This document shows, one piece after another, positions 1 through 8,567 of a DNA stretch of 64,000 nucleotides; within the stretch, counting starts at the first letter, position 1; every line of letters starts with the position of its first letter. The stretch covers positions 1 to 64,000 of the forward strand of contig JAGXGZ010000061.1 of NCBI GenBank assembly GCA_024636495.1, read 5' to 3'. The notes beneath the pieces were generated by a model. That model was not told the origin of the DNA, ran no database searches, and saw nothing but the letters and a program-made list of their open reading frames with translations. A program made the position numbers and the translations under genes. This stretch comes from Roseobacter sp. GTDB lineage: Bacteria > Pseudomonadota > Alphaproteobacteria > Rhodobacterales > Rhodobacteraceae.

Positions 1-142
1 AAACCACATCTTCGATTCCTATGACGACGTCCTTGATCATTGCTGTGACGCTTGGAACAAGCTGATCGCGCAGCCCGACCGCATTGCCTCCATCGGAAAC
101 CGAAAATGGGCTCAAGAGTTCTGATCAATGCAGGTTGGTATA
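1..142 (+). mobile_element. 3' end of an IS630-family insertion sequence
   Basis: The left edge carries the last 40 codons of an IS630-type transposase followed by about 15-18 non-coding bases. The element sits inside the coding sequence of the minus-strand dehalogenase gene, whose homology begins again at about position 155 and is clear up to the HPFTL motif (141-155). IS630 elements insert at TA dinucleotides, and a TA lies at 139-142, so I place the right end there by inference. The inverted repeat cannot be confirmed because the other end is outside the window. Confidence 0.6.
2..124 (+). CDS. IS630-family transposase, C-terminal fragment (partial)
   Basis: The reading frame is open from the window edge to a TGA at 122-124 and encodes 40 residues. 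They include SYDDVLDHCCDAWNKLI, then a basic stretch and the ending RKWAQEF. This closely resembles the C-terminus of IS630-type DDE transposases, which typically end in a similar DHCC-AWN...SIG..WA..F pattern. The catalytic DDE residues would lie upstream, outside the window. Assignment rests on this short tail only, but the match is distinctive. Confidence 0.7.
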   Translation, partial: NHIFDSYDDVLDHCCDAWNKLIAQPDRIASIGNRKWAQEF

Positions 143-3100
143 AGGTGAAGGGATGGTTGGTATAGTCCGGCTGCTTGGGCGGAGCGAAATATTCAAGATG
201 CAGTGCGGCTTCTGACAGGCCGTTTGCAACGCCTGCATCCAGCACCGACCGCATGTAAGCATCTGGCCCGCAGGTATAAACATGTGTGTCTGTCGCGGCA
301 CTTGCGATCAGCGCAGTCATATCGGCGCGGGTGTTTTCGGCGCTCAGATGCAGATGAACGCGGTCTGCCCAAGGAGTATTGACCAACATGTCGATAAAAG
401 GCGCAGCGCCACGAGAGGGCGCGGAGTAGTGCAGATCGAAAGGCCGTTTCAATGCGTGCAGGCGGTGGGCGAAGGCAATCATCGGCGTAATGCCAATGCC
501 GCCGCCGAAAAGCAGACTGTGCGGCGCATCTTCGACCAGTTCAAAATGGTTGACTGGGGCTGCCACGAAAACCCGCCGGCCTTGTGTGAAAATACGGTGC
601 AGCAGGGCAGAGCCGCCGCGCCCTGCGTCTTCGCGCAGCACCGCAATCCGGTAGCGGCTGCGGTCGGCGGGATCGCCCAGCAAGGAATAGGGCCGCAGAT
701 ATTCGGGTGCGACGACCAGATCAAGATGTGCGCCCGCCGTCCATTCGGGCAGATCGGCACCACCCGGATGGACCAGATCATAGAGGCTGACGCGGTCGCT
801 TAGGGCCGTAACCGCCCCGATGCGAAGGTCCAGAACAGGCGTATCGGCCCCGGCGGTATAGAGATGCAGATGGTCTGTTTGCCCTGCGGCGCTGCGCCTG
901 CGATGGTCGTCAGCCGACAGCAGTGCTGCATGCGCCTTGATCCCGGCCTCGCGGTTCATGGGGTCAGGGTAGGGCCATGGATGGGGGGCAAGGGGGGCAG
1001 GGTAGACGGCCAGCGTCTGATCTTGGAGGCGCAGGTCGAGATCGCGTTGCAGCCCGCGCGCATTGACGGGATGGGTGGGCTTGGTGACGCGGCCATCGCG
1101 CTGGCGTTCAAGATCCCACCACCATTTTTTCACTGGGTTCAGCCCGCCGCGCCCCATGGCATCATCCAGCCGCGCAAGGATCGGAGCCGCCGCGGGGAAC
1201 GTACTTGCCGCCCAGCGAAAGGGCGCTTCTGCAAACAGTCCCTCAAGGTTCCACGGGCAGGTTTTCATGCAGCGGCCACACATTGATCCGCCTTTGTTGG
1301 TGATCCGGTAAGTGGCGCATTTCTGGCTGTCAGATTTCCAGATTTCATACCCGTTGAACATTTTCTTGGGGCCAGCGGTGATCGCGCCCGAGGGGCATTC
1401 ACGGGCGCATTTATTGCAGGCTTCGCAGAATTTTTGCAGACCAAAGTCGATGGGCCGGTCATGCGTGACGGGCATCGTGTGGGTGACGATGCCGGATTTC
1501 AGGCGCGGGCCCAGAAACGGGTTCAGGATCACTTCGCCAATGCGGCTGACTTCGCCCAGCCCCGCCAGCAAAAGCAGCGGTGGTTGCAATACATCGCCGT
1601 CCATCACGGTATGCGCCTTGGCGCGGTGGCCCAGATTTCGCATATGCTGCGCAAGGATACCGCCCAGAACCGAGAACCGCAGATAGGCGCGCATTGATTG
1701 TGCGGTACTGATCCAATCATCGCCTGACGCGCCCTCCATCGTCTCGAAGCCCTGATCTATCACGACGCCTAGCGCGTGATCATGGGGCGGGGTGATGGGG
1801 CTGCCGGTCGCGTCATGGCTGTACCACGTCCAATCAGGGCAGGCACAAAGACCCGCCGCATCGACGCCCAGAAAATATGCGGCAGCCTTTAGGTTGGCGG
1901 CATTGCGGCTTGGATCATCCCTTAATGGCGTCGCAGCCATAGCCCCGTCTTGCAGCAAGATCAGCGCCCCAAGCAGACGGCGCTGTGCAGCGGCAGGGGC
2001 GGATTTGACGATATGTTGGCCGCCCTTCATCGCATCCTGCACCTTGGTGCCCATGTCACCGAACTGGCCACGGGCGAACATGTCGGTCCGTTTGGGCACG
2101 CGCGGGACGTTGGCAGCATCAATATAGGTTGTGGGAGTATCGACGCGTTTCAACGTCTCGAACGGGTGGGGGCCATCGACAAAGTTGCGCTTGGCATAAG
2201 GATCATGGCTTTGGGCATTCAGGCCACCATGGGTGCCAAGCTGCCAGACATGGCCCCGCAAAACCGATGCGGGTTGGCGGGCGAGGGGCGCAAGCGGCAA
2301 ATCGGCGGCCAGGATCATATCGGTTGTGATGGCCGCCAGGCCAAAGCGTTGCGCCAGCCAGGGGGCTTTGGGGGTGCCATCTTGCATCACCGTCAGCCCG
2401 GCGGCCAGCGCCAGTTGCGCAAGATTGATATCGCTCGAGGTGACGGAATGGGCGCGCGCGTCAAAGCCAAGGATGCGGATATATTCGGCCAGGACGGTCG
2501 CGTTTTCGGTCGCGCGCAGGGCTGCACGTTGCTGCTGCGCGTCGATGATCCAGTCAGATCCGACCTCATTTGGCAAAGGGTCGCGGGGAAAGGCTGTCAG
2601 CACGACAATCGCATGGGTGTGACTGGCAATGCTTGCGTGATCGGCCCCAGCTGTCTCGCGCAGATCCGCCATGATCGCGTCAATCCCGGTGGCCAACGTC
2701 GTGGTCTGGCGCTCCTTGAGGTCTTGGACCAAGGCGGCAACGCCTACGTTTCTGCGTGGGGCCGACAGAATAGCGCCCTGCGGCAAGGCGCAGACCCCCA
2801 TCATCGACGCATCGTTGTAATAGCCAAATGCCTTGAGGTGCTGTGCCCTTTCCAGCGGATCCGTCGGGATGTCGGCCTTGGTATCTGCCACCCTACCAGA
2901 GCGAAGCGCATCCATCATGGCTTGAAACGGCCCCATGGCGTTGATGATGCTTTGGGGGCGGTCCGGTGCAGCAAAGGACACGCTGGGAAAGGGGATGTCA
3001 GGCAAAGCCTTCAAAGGGGCATCCAGCCTGCGCAACCGCTCAAGCGGGTAGGGGCCAAAATGGACGGGGCGCGATTTGCCTGAGAATAACTTCATAAGAT

Positions 3101-3209
3101 TGACCGTGCCATCGCGGGCGTGCAATTGCCAGCGCGGAAATTTGCGTAGGCAGCCATACGCGGCAAGCCATCCAACGGATCAGCCCGCGCGCTGCGGCCC
3201 TAGGGTTGT

Positions 3210-3842
3210 TCAGGCAAGCGTGATTTCAAGATCGCAGGGCAGCCGCTGGTCATAGATGCGGCGGGCGTTCGCCATGTCATTGCCATCGGCACGCGCCTCG
3301 GCTTGGGCTTGGGTGTGGTCATGGGCCAGCCAGCGGTCAATCAGCCTTGCGCGCAGGGTCGCTTCGGGAACGTGCAGGAACACGCGCAAATCCCAAAGAC
3401 TGTGCAGATCGCGCCAGCCCTCGGCATCAAACAGTAGATAATTCCCCTCGATCACGACCGTCTCGACATCGGGCGACAGGGTGCCGCCTGCAGGGATCGC
3501 ACGATCAGCGGCGCGGTCAAAGGTCGGGTAAGAGACATCTGGCGCGTCCCTAAGCCGGGTGATCAACCCGGTTAAACCGTCGATATCAAAGGTTTCCGGT
3601 GCCCCCTTGCGGGCGCGCAGACCCATCTTGTCAAGTTCGGTATTGTCCAGATGAAACCCGTCCATCGGCACCACTTGGGCGGTGTGGCCGGTTGCACATA
3701 GCTGATCCACGATCTGTACAGCGATCGTCGATTTGCCGCTGGCGGGTGCGCCTGCAACGGCGATCAGGCGGCGTTTCCCCGATTTCGACGCACTGGTGAT
3801 GGCAGCACATAACTGTGCTAGATCGGGGGTAGTGTTGATCAT
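3210..3842 (-). CDS. P-loop nucleoside/sugar kinase-like protein
   Basis: A 210-residue protein with a Walker A motif GAPASGKST at about residues 31-39, followed by a domain typical of the uridine kinase/phosphoribulokinase-like family (for example FrcK-type and YggC-type proteins). Later motifs include PMDGFHLD and VVIEGNYLLFD, both characteristic of this family: the first carries the substrate-binding aspartate and the second the Walker B-like strand. The true substrate cannot be told from sequence. It lies 24 bp downstream of soxT on the same strand and may be co-transcribed with soxSRT, though nothing links it to sulfur metabolism directly. Confidence 0.8.
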   Translation of the reverse strand: MINTTPDLAQLCAAITSASKSGKRRLIAVAGAPASGKSTIAVQIVDQLCATGHTAQVVPMDGFHLDNTELDKMGLRARKGAPETFDIDGLTGLITRLRDAPDVSYPTFDRAADRAIPAGGTLSPDVETVVIEGNYLLFDAEGWRDLHSLWDLRVFLHVPEATLRARLIDRWLAHDHTQAQAEARADGNDMANARRIYDQRLPCDLEITLA

Positions 3843-3866
3843 CTTTACTTTGTCCTTGCTCGTGCT

Positions 3867-4943
3867 TCAGTCGATGCGGCGAAAGCCCACGATCAGTTGA
3901 CGCAAGCCGATTGCGGCACCCAAGACGATACAGGCCAGCGTCACAGGTGCACCATAGGCCAAGACCGAAAAGGCCGACAACCCTTGCCCGACACTGCATC
4001 CGATTGCGATGACTGCGCCGAACCCCATCAGCACTGCGCCCCCCATCTGGCGGCGCAGCTCGCGCGGGTCTTCGCAGGCTTCCCACCGCAAATGGCCTTT
4101 GATCAGACAGCCCAGCAGCGATCCCGCTACCACCCCAATGACAGAGCCTGTGCCAAAGCTGATCGTGTTGCCGGACGACGTCATGACATAGAGCAGGGTC
4201 TCGCCCACGGGGGCGGTGAACGTGTGCGACAGGATGATGCTGCGATCAAAGCCGTGGGCCGTGACCCATTGCGTGCCTGCCCATCCGGAAACGATCGCGA
4301 TACCCGCAACGACACCCCAGAAGATCGACCAAGGGCTTGCGCGCAATTCTTTGTGAAACAGCGTAAACATGATCAAGGCGGTGCCGATTGTCATTCCGAC
4401 CATGTGGATATCGAGCCCAAGGTGCCCGCCCAGGAGATGCGCATAGCTGGCGGGGGTGGCACCGGCGTCGCTGATTGGAAACATCGCAAGCCGCAGCGCG
4501 GACAGGGGCCCGCCAAGAGCGACATAGGCAGAAACACCCATGACGATGACGATCATGAAAGACCGCAAATCGCCGCATCCCATGCGCGCCAACGCCCCGT
4601 AGCCGCAATTGCCCGCCATGGCCATGCCGTAGCCAAACATCAAGCCGCCCACGATGCTGGCGGTAGGGTTCCACCCGACCGACAGATACAAGGTTTCGCT
4701 AAGCGTCAAAAGCCCCGCGGCAGACAGACCGAAGGTGCCGATGATGGCCACACCCAAGGCAATGCCCCACATCGCGAACCGGACCGAGGTCGCGCCGTAA
4801 TACAGGTCTTCGATGGCTCCAAGGGTACAAAACCGCCCCAGACGCGCGGCAAGACCCAGCAAAACGCCCCCGAACAGTCCCGCAAAGGCCAACAGCGTCG
4901 GCTCGGAAAACCGATCCAGCAGCAGCGTGCCTAGATCTTGCAT
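3867..4943 (-). CDS. soxT: SoxT, YeeE/YedE-family sulfur-compound permease
   Basis: A 358-residue polytopic membrane protein of the YeeE/YedE (DUF395) family. Members import thiosulfate (TsuA) or related sulfur species through relays of cysteines. The expected cysteine motifs are present: GRFCTLGAIEDL (C39), GNCGYGALARMGCGDL (C113, C123) and GCSVGQGLS (C316), one conserved set in each half of the internal repeat. The gene is 6 bp downstream of soxR on the same strand, the arrangement for which the name SoxT is used in alphaproteobacterial sox clusters. A role in bringing thiosulfate or a sulfur signal into the cytoplasm, where SoxR can sense it, is inferred from family and context. Confidence 0.85.
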   Translation of the reverse strand: MQDLGTLLLDRFSEPTLLAFAGLFGGVLLGLAARLGRFCTLGAIEDLYYGATSVRFAMWGIALGVAIIGTFGLSAAGLLTLSETLYLSVGWNPTASIVGGLMFGYGMAMAGNCGYGALARMGCGDLRSFMIVIVMGVSAYVALGGPLSALRLAMFPISDAGATPASYAHLLGGHLGLDIHMVGMTIGTALIMFTLFHKELRASPWSIFWGVVAGIAIVSGWAGTQWVTAHGFDRSIILSHTFTAPVGETLLYVMTSSGNTISFGTGSVIGVVAGSLLGCLIKGHLRWEACEDPRELRRQMGGAVLMGFGAVIAIGCSVGQGLSAFSVLAYGAPVTLACIVLGAAIGLRQLIVGFRRID

Positions 4944-4949
4944 GCGAGG

Positions 4950-5285
4950 TCAGTCGGCGCGACAGAAAAGATCATAGACGACTTCCATGATCTGCTTGGG
5001 GCGGTCGTCGGCAAGGCGGTAATAGATCGTCTTGCCATCGCGGCGCGGGATCACCAGACCTTCAAGCCGCAAGCGTGACAGTTGCTGTGACACCGCCGCC
5101 TGCCGCGCCGAAAGAAGCTCTTCAAGCTCGGTCACGGATTTTTCGCCTGATGCCAGATGGCACAGGATCATTAATCGCCCCTCATGGCTGATCGCCTTGA
5201 GGAAATTGGAAGCTTGCACCGCATTCGACGCCATCTTGTCGAGGTCGGCTGCACACATGTTCTTGTCAAAAACGGGTAGGCCCAC
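4950..5285 (-). CDS. soxR: SoxR, ArsR-family thiol/persulfide-responsive repressor
   Basis: A 111-residue winged-helix protein of the ArsR family. The recognition region lies around LLSARQAAVSQQLSRLR (about residues 57-73), followed by the wing RRDGKTIYYRL. Cysteines fall at C11, C42 (in ILCHL) and C108 (in LFCRAD). C42 and C108 coincide in number and context with the redox pair of BigR; SqrR of Rhodobacter uses an equivalent pair. It is therefore likely to open its disulfide or polysulfide switch when sulfide or persulfide rises, releasing sox promoters. It is encoded between soxS and soxT, a standard position. Candidate target sites are listed at 5753-5769 and 17946-17962. Confidence 0.9.
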   Translation of the reverse strand: MGLPVFDKNMCAADLDKMASNAVQASNFLKAISHEGRLMILCHLASGEKSVTELEELLSARQAAVSQQLSRLRLEGLVIPRRDGKTIYYRLADDRPKQIMEVVYDLFCRAD

Positions 5286-5347
5286 AGTCTATGTCCTTAG
5301 CTTAATAACAAATTCATCCGGCCTGAAATCAAGCCGGTCTTGGAATA
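5286..5347. other. Short hairpin between soxS and soxR
   Basis: The 62-bp gap contains CCGGC and GCCGG arms (within 5320-5338) separated by ten bases. There is no T-run, so it is not a strong terminator. It could tune the ratio of soxS to soxR message. Function not established. Confidence 0.3.
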
Positions 5348-5725
5348 TTAGTTCCCGTTTGGCGACGGTAGCAGTTTGGCGTCAGTCATCATCTTTTCCA
5401 ATACCCCCCAAAAGAAATCTTCTCCGGGGTATCCTTCGAGGCGCGATATTTCCTGTCCGTCCACCGTCAACACAAATGTCGGGGTGAACCGGACCTTGCG
5501 CAGAAAGGTCACGTCGGACGAGGCTTGTTCATTGATATCGATCCGGCGCAGGGGTGCGGTCTTGCCTGCGTCGGTTTTGGGGTAGATCGGTGCGATCTGG
5601 TCGTTCCAACGGGCGCACCAAATGCAGCCTTTTTCCTCGACCATGACCAAGGTCGCATCGGCAAAAGCCTGTCCTGCCAAAAGAACCATGGTGGAAAAAG
5701 CAAAAAGGGCGGCGCGCAGAAGCAT
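5348..5725 (-). CDS. soxS: SoxS, periplasmic thioredoxin-like protein
   Basis: A 125-residue thioredoxin-fold protein. I start at ATG 5725, because the next 22 residues (MLLRAALFAF...GQAFA) form a clean Sec signal peptide; an upstream in-frame ATG at 5791 would extend into the divergent promoter. The redox motif is C34-I-W-C37, followed by the cis-Pro region RFTPTFVL. In Paracoccus pantotrophus SoxS reactivates the SoxYZ carrier by reducing its blocked swinging-arm cysteine. The gene heads the leftward soxS-soxR-soxT unit and is divergent from soxV. Confidence 0.88.
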   Translation of the reverse strand: MLLRAALFAFSTMVLLAGQAFADATLVMVEEKGCIWCARWNDQIAPIYPKTDAGKTAPLRRIDINEQASSDVTFLRKVRFTPTFVLTVDGQEISRLEGYPGEDFFWGVLEKMMTDAKLLPSPNGN

Positions 5726-5752
5726 TGTGGAAAGACCTGTTGATTTCGCATA

Positions 5753-5769
5753 ACATAATGTGAATATGT
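5753..5769. promoter_or_regulatory. Candidate SoxR operator between soxS and soxV
   Basis: The divergent soxS/soxV gap holds an inverted repeat with arms ACATA and TATGT around a 7-bp spacer. It lies exactly 27 bp from each start codon, a good place for a repressor that controls both directions. The core CATAATGTGAATATGT matches 14 of 16 bases with the site at 17947-17962, in the other divergent sulfur-gene promoter. ArsR-family dimers bind such interrupted palindromes. That SoxR is the protein involved is inference. Confidence 0.6.
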
Positions 5770-5796
5770 GAATGACACAAGTTAAAGGCACCCAAA

Positions 5797-6537
5797 TTGC
5801 TAGAAATTACGTTCATAGGCGCAGCAGTTGCCGGATTATTGTCCTTTCTGTCGCCCTGCATCCTGCCGATCGTCCCATTTTACCTAAGCTACCTTGCAGG
5901 TGTGGGTATGAACCAGATCACGGCTGATGGCCCTGTGGACGCCGCCGTGCGCCGTCGCGCCGTGGTGGCATCGCTGTTTTTTGCCGCCGGTGTGATCACG
6001 ATCTTTATGGGGCTGGGGGCCGCTGCATCGACCTTCGGTCAGGTGGTGCGTGAATATTTCGACTATCTGCGCTGGATCGCGGCGGCCATCATCATCGCGA
6101 TGGGCCTGCATTTTCTGGGGGTGATCCGCATCGGCATCTTGTACCGCCAGTTCCGCTCGGATGCAGGAGACACCGGATCGACCAGCCTTCTGGGGGCCTA
6201 TGTGATCGGTCTTGCCTTTGCCTTTGGCTGGACGCCTTGCGTAGGCCCGGTGCTGGCGGCGATCCTGTTTACCGCAGCGGGCACCGATACGGCCACCAAC
6301 GGCGCGTTATTGTTGTTCACCTATGGGGTTGGAATGACCGCGCCCTTCGTGCTGGCTGCGATGTTTATCGGGCCGTTCATGCGCTGGATGGCGCGGTTCC
6401 GGCAGCATCTGGGCACGGTTGAAAAGGTGATGGGCGCGTTCTTGATTGTCTTTGGTGTGTTGATTGCCACAAATTCGATGAATTATATCGCCCAATGGAT
6501 GCTTGAGACCTTTCCGGTCTTTGGCGCCATTGGCTAA
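5797..6537 (+). CDS. soxV: SoxV, CcdA/DsbD-type thiol transporter
   Basis: A 246-residue integral membrane protein with about six hydrophobic segments. It belongs to the CcdA family, which carries electrons from cytoplasmic thioredoxin to periplasmic thioredoxins. The reactive cysteines are C21 in SPCILPIVPFYL and C148 in GWTPCVGP, the two signature motifs of the family. The start is a TTG codon at 5797, giving the usual N-terminus MLEITFIGAAVAGLLSF; an AAAGG lies upstream. It should feed SoxW (next gene) and possibly SoxS, keeping the SoxYZ cysteine reduced. Confidence 0.9.
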   Translation: MLEITFIGAAVAGLLSFLSPCILPIVPFYLSYLAGVGMNQITADGPVDAAVRRRAVVASLFFAAGVITIFMGLGAAASTFGQVVREYFDYLRWIAAAIIIAMGLHFLGVIRIGILYRQFRSDAGDTGSTSLLGAYVIGLAFAFGWTPCVGPVLAAILFTAAGTDTATNGALLLFTYGVGMTAPFVLAAMFIGPFMRWMARFRQHLGTVEKVMGAFLIVFGVLIATNSMNYIAQWMLETFPVFGAIG

Positions 6538-6555
6538 GCTTAGGGGAGCGAGACT

Positions 6556-7137
6556 ATGAAGCTGTTAAACACTTGCCTGTTGGCCTTGGGCCTGACCATT
6601 TCAAGCCTGACCTTTGTGGCACCTGCCGTTGCCGCGACGCTGGGCGATGACGGGCTGCACAAAGAAGCGTGGATGCGCGAGACCTTCAAAGATCTGGGAG
6701 AGGATTTGGCCGAGGCCAACGCCGAAGGCAAACGGTTGATGCTGATCGTAGAACAGCGCGGCTGCATCTACTGTAAGAAAATGCACGAAGAGGTGTTTTC
6801 CCAGCCCAAGATCGACGCTTATATCCACGATAACTTTTTTGTGGTGCAGCTGAACATGTTCGGTGACATCGAGGTGACAGACTTTGACGGCGAAGCGATG
6901 GCCGAAAAAGACATGGTGCGCAAATGGGGTATGTTGTTCACCCCGACAATGGTATTTCTTCCCCAAGAGGTGGCCGAGGGGCAATCGGCCGCTCAGGCCG
7001 CAGTGGCGACAGTGCCGGGTGCTTTTGGGGCGGGCACAACGTTCAACATGCTGCAATGGGTTGTCGACAAGGAATACGAGGGCGACGAGCCGTTCCAGAA
7101 ATACCTCGCGCGCAAGCTTTCTGAGCCGAACAACTGA
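6556..7137 (+). CDS. soxW: SoxW, periplasmic thioredoxin
   Basis: A 193-residue thioredoxin-fold protein with a Sec signal peptide (about residues 1-27, ending AVAA) and the active-site motif C70-I-Y-C73 followed by KKMHEEVF. It is preceded by a strong ribosome-binding site, AGGGGAG. SoxW is the partner that receives electrons from SoxV and serves the periplasmic sox proteins. The gene lies 18 bp after soxV and 121 bp before soxX; the latter gap holds a second candidate control site. Confidence 0.88.
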   Translation: MKLLNTCLLALGLTISSLTFVAPAVAATLGDDGLHKEAWMRETFKDLGEDLAEANAEGKRLMLIVEQRGCIYCKKMHEEVFSQPKIDAYIHDNFFVVQLNMFGDIEVTDFDGEAMAEKDMVRKWGMLFTPTMVFLPQEVAEGQSAAQAAVATVPGAFGAGTTFNMLQWVVDKEYEGDEPFQKYLARKLSEPNN

Positions 7138-7174
7138 CCTTTGTATTGTTGGGCAGAAATCTGGATTGCATTTA

Positions 7175-7194
7175 AAATTCATAAAAGCGAATTT
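7175..7194. promoter_or_regulatory. Inverted repeat upstream of soxX
   Basis: The 121-bp gap between soxW and soxX contains perfect arms AAATTC and GAATTT with an 8-bp spacer. It begins 84 bp before the soxX ATG and is a candidate operator for a separate soxXYZA promoter. It partly resembles the CATA/TATG site but with different spacing, so I do not merge it with that motif. Confidence 0.4.
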
Positions 7195-7258
7195 ATAGTT
7201 GCGTCGTTTTAGCGCAGCGTCTACGCTGGTATACAAATAAGAGTCTTTGGGAGGACGC

Positions 7259-7732
7259 ATGAAAGTTTCTATAATCGCCTTGGCGGCATCGGTTGGTTTC
7301 GCCGCCACCGCTTATGCCGCAGACGTTGTGCCAACCGCAGTGAGCTATACGGATGGCGCTGTCGAAATGTCTTTGACAGGCATGGCCGGCAACCCCGAAG
7401 AGGGGGCCAATATCGTTGGCGACAAGGGCCTTGGCAATTGTGTGGCCTGCCACGAAGTCAGCGCTTTGCCGGACATTGCATTCCAAGGCATGATCGGACC
7501 CGCGCTTGACGGTGCAGGCGACCGCTGGAGTGAATCAGAGCTTCGCGGCATTGTCGCGAACGCAAAGATGATGTTCGAAGGCACGATGATGCCGTCCTTT
7601 TACAAGGACACAGGCTATATCCGCCCGGGCAACGCCTACACCGGTAAGGCTGCCGATGACACGCTGGGCCCGCTTTTGTCGGCGCAGCAGGTTGAAGATG
7701 TTGTGGCTTATCTTGCCACGCTTAAGGATTAA
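7259..7732 (+). CDS. soxX: SoxX, monoheme cytochrome c subunit of SoxAX
   Basis: A 157-residue periplasmic cytochrome. I start at ATG 7259, after GGGAGG, rather than the in-frame TTG 12 bases upstream; this gives the signal peptide MKVSIIALAASVGFAATAYA. The heme site is C61-V-A-C64-H65. The GTMMPSFYKDTGY stretch supplies the likely distal methionine ligand. SoxX with SoxA forms the enzyme that couples thiosulfate oxidatively to the SoxY carrier. Gene order soxX-Y-Z-A is conserved. Confidence 0.92.
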   Translation: MKVSIIALAASVGFAATAYAADVVPTAVSYTDGAVEMSLTGMAGNPEEGANIVGDKGLGNCVACHEVSALPDIAFQGMIGPALDGAGDRWSESELRGIVANAKMMFEGTMMPSFYKDTGYIRPGNAYTGKAADDTLGPLLSAQQVEDVVAYLATLKD

Positions 7733-7768
7733 GAGCCCCCAAGAGGGACTTTGCTCAGGAGTATGAAA

Positions 7769-8188
7769 ATGGATTTCACAAGACGTAACGCAATCGTCAT
7801 GGGTGCAGGCGCATTCGCGGCGCTGGCCTTGCCAAAGCTGGCCTTTGCAGCCGCTGGCGACGATGCCATCGCAGCTTTCACGGGCGGCGCAGACATGGCA
7901 GACACCGGGATCACGCTGACCGCGCCGGAAATTGCCGAAAACGGCAACACCGTGCCAATCGAAGTCGACGCGCCCGGTGCAACAGAGATCATGGTTCTGG
8001 CCATGGGCAACCCGACCCCGGGTGTTGCAACATTCGGCTTTGGCCCTCTAGCTGGATCCCAGCACGCATCGACACGTATCCGTCTTGCTGGCACGCAAGA
8101 TGTCGTGGCGATTGCCAAGATGGCTGACGGCTCCTTTGCGAAAGCATCGAGCACGGTAAAAGTGACAATCGGCGGCTGCGGCGGCTAA
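7769..8188 (+). CDS. soxY: SoxY, sulfur-carrier subunit
   Basis: A 139-residue protein with a Tat-type N-terminus (FTRRNAIVMGAGAFAALALP) and the diagnostic C-terminal arm GGCGG, whose cysteine carries the sulfur substrate as a thioconjugate. I place the start at ATG 7769: AGGAG at 7757-7761 is too close to the earlier in-frame ATG at 7763 but well spaced for 7769. SoxZ, which lacks its own signal, is exported together with SoxY. Confidence 0.93.
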   Translation: MDFTRRNAIVMGAGAFAALALPKLAFAAAGDDAIAAFTGGADMADTGITLTAPEIAENGNTVPIEVDAPGATEIMVLAMGNPTPGVATFGFGPLAGSQHASTRIRLAGTQDVVAIAKMADGSFAKASSTVKVTIGGCGG

Positions 8189-8210
8189 GGCTTTAAAAGG
8201 AATTAATGAA

Positions 8211-8540
8211 ATGGCATCTGGTGTAAAACCCCGCGTCAAAGTACCGAAATCGGCAGCAGCAGGTGAATCAATCACCATCAAAACGCTGATCAGCCACAAG
8301 ATGGAATCCGGCCAGCGCAAAGACGGCGACGGCAACGTTATTCCACGTTCGATCATCAACCGCTTTACCTGCGATTTTAATGGTCAAAACGTTGTCGACA
8401 TTACGCTGCAACCAGCGATTTCGACAAACCCATACCTTGAATTCGACGCCACCGTGCCAGAGGCCGGAACGTTCACCTTCACTTGGTATGACGATGATGG
8501 CGACGTCTATGAAGACACCAAAGATATCGCAATCGGCTAA
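8211..8540 (+). CDS. soxZ: SoxZ, sulfur-carrier partner subunit
   Basis: A 109-residue all-beta protein beginning MASGVKPRVKVPKSAAAGE with no signal peptide. Motifs HKMESGQRKDGDG and IPRSIINRFTC are typical of SoxZ. It forms the SoxYZ heterodimer that presents the SoxY cysteine arm to SoxAX, SoxB and SoxCD. The gene lies 22 bp after soxY with AAAAGGAA upstream. Confidence 0.93.
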   Translation: MASGVKPRVKVPKSAAAGESITIKTLISHKMESGQRKDGDGNVIPRSIINRFTCDFNGQNVVDITLQPAISTNPYLEFDATVPEAGTFTFTWYDDDGDVYEDTKDIAIG

Positions 8541-8567
8541 GCGTCTGCATTCTCGGGAGGAATAAGA

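Larger units (their letters stand above)
1..3095 (-). pseudogene. rdhA: Self-sufficient reductive dehalogenase (RdhA fused to FMN/NAD(P)H reductase), 3' end disrupted by IS630
   Basis: An open frame starts at ATG 3095 and stays open to the left edge, where it has already run into the IS element; about 985 codons are genuine. There is no Tat or Sec signal at the N-terminus. Residues 1-620 resemble the respiration-independent reductive dehalogenases BhbA and NpRdhA, which use cobalamin and two 4Fe-4S clusters to remove halogen from aromatics in the cytoplasm. Cluster motif 1 is C557-x2-C560-x2-C563-x3-C567; motif 2 is C593-x12-C606-x2-C609-x3-C613, each ending in CP. After a linker comes a phthalate-dioxygenase-reductase-like module with RPYSLLGDP (FMN), GGGIGITPMIAFAH (pyridine nucleotide) and EYFAPP. 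The homology stops at NHPFTL, where the 2Fe-2S ferredoxin domain should follow. The insertion should therefore cut electron delivery, so I call the gene disrupted. It lies 114 bp downstream of the kinase gene on the same strand. Confidence 0.88.

Noticed and set aside
282-3083. Several plus-strand frames of 60-377 residues
   Set aside because: They are shadows of the minus-strand dehalogenase frame, which has clear Fe-S and flavin motifs; the plus frames have no recognisable domains and carry low-complexity Arg/Gly/Cys content.
3897-4934. 345-residue plus-strand frame opposite soxT
   Set aside because: Charged and His-rich with no motif; soxT on the other strand has family cysteine motifs and membrane segments.
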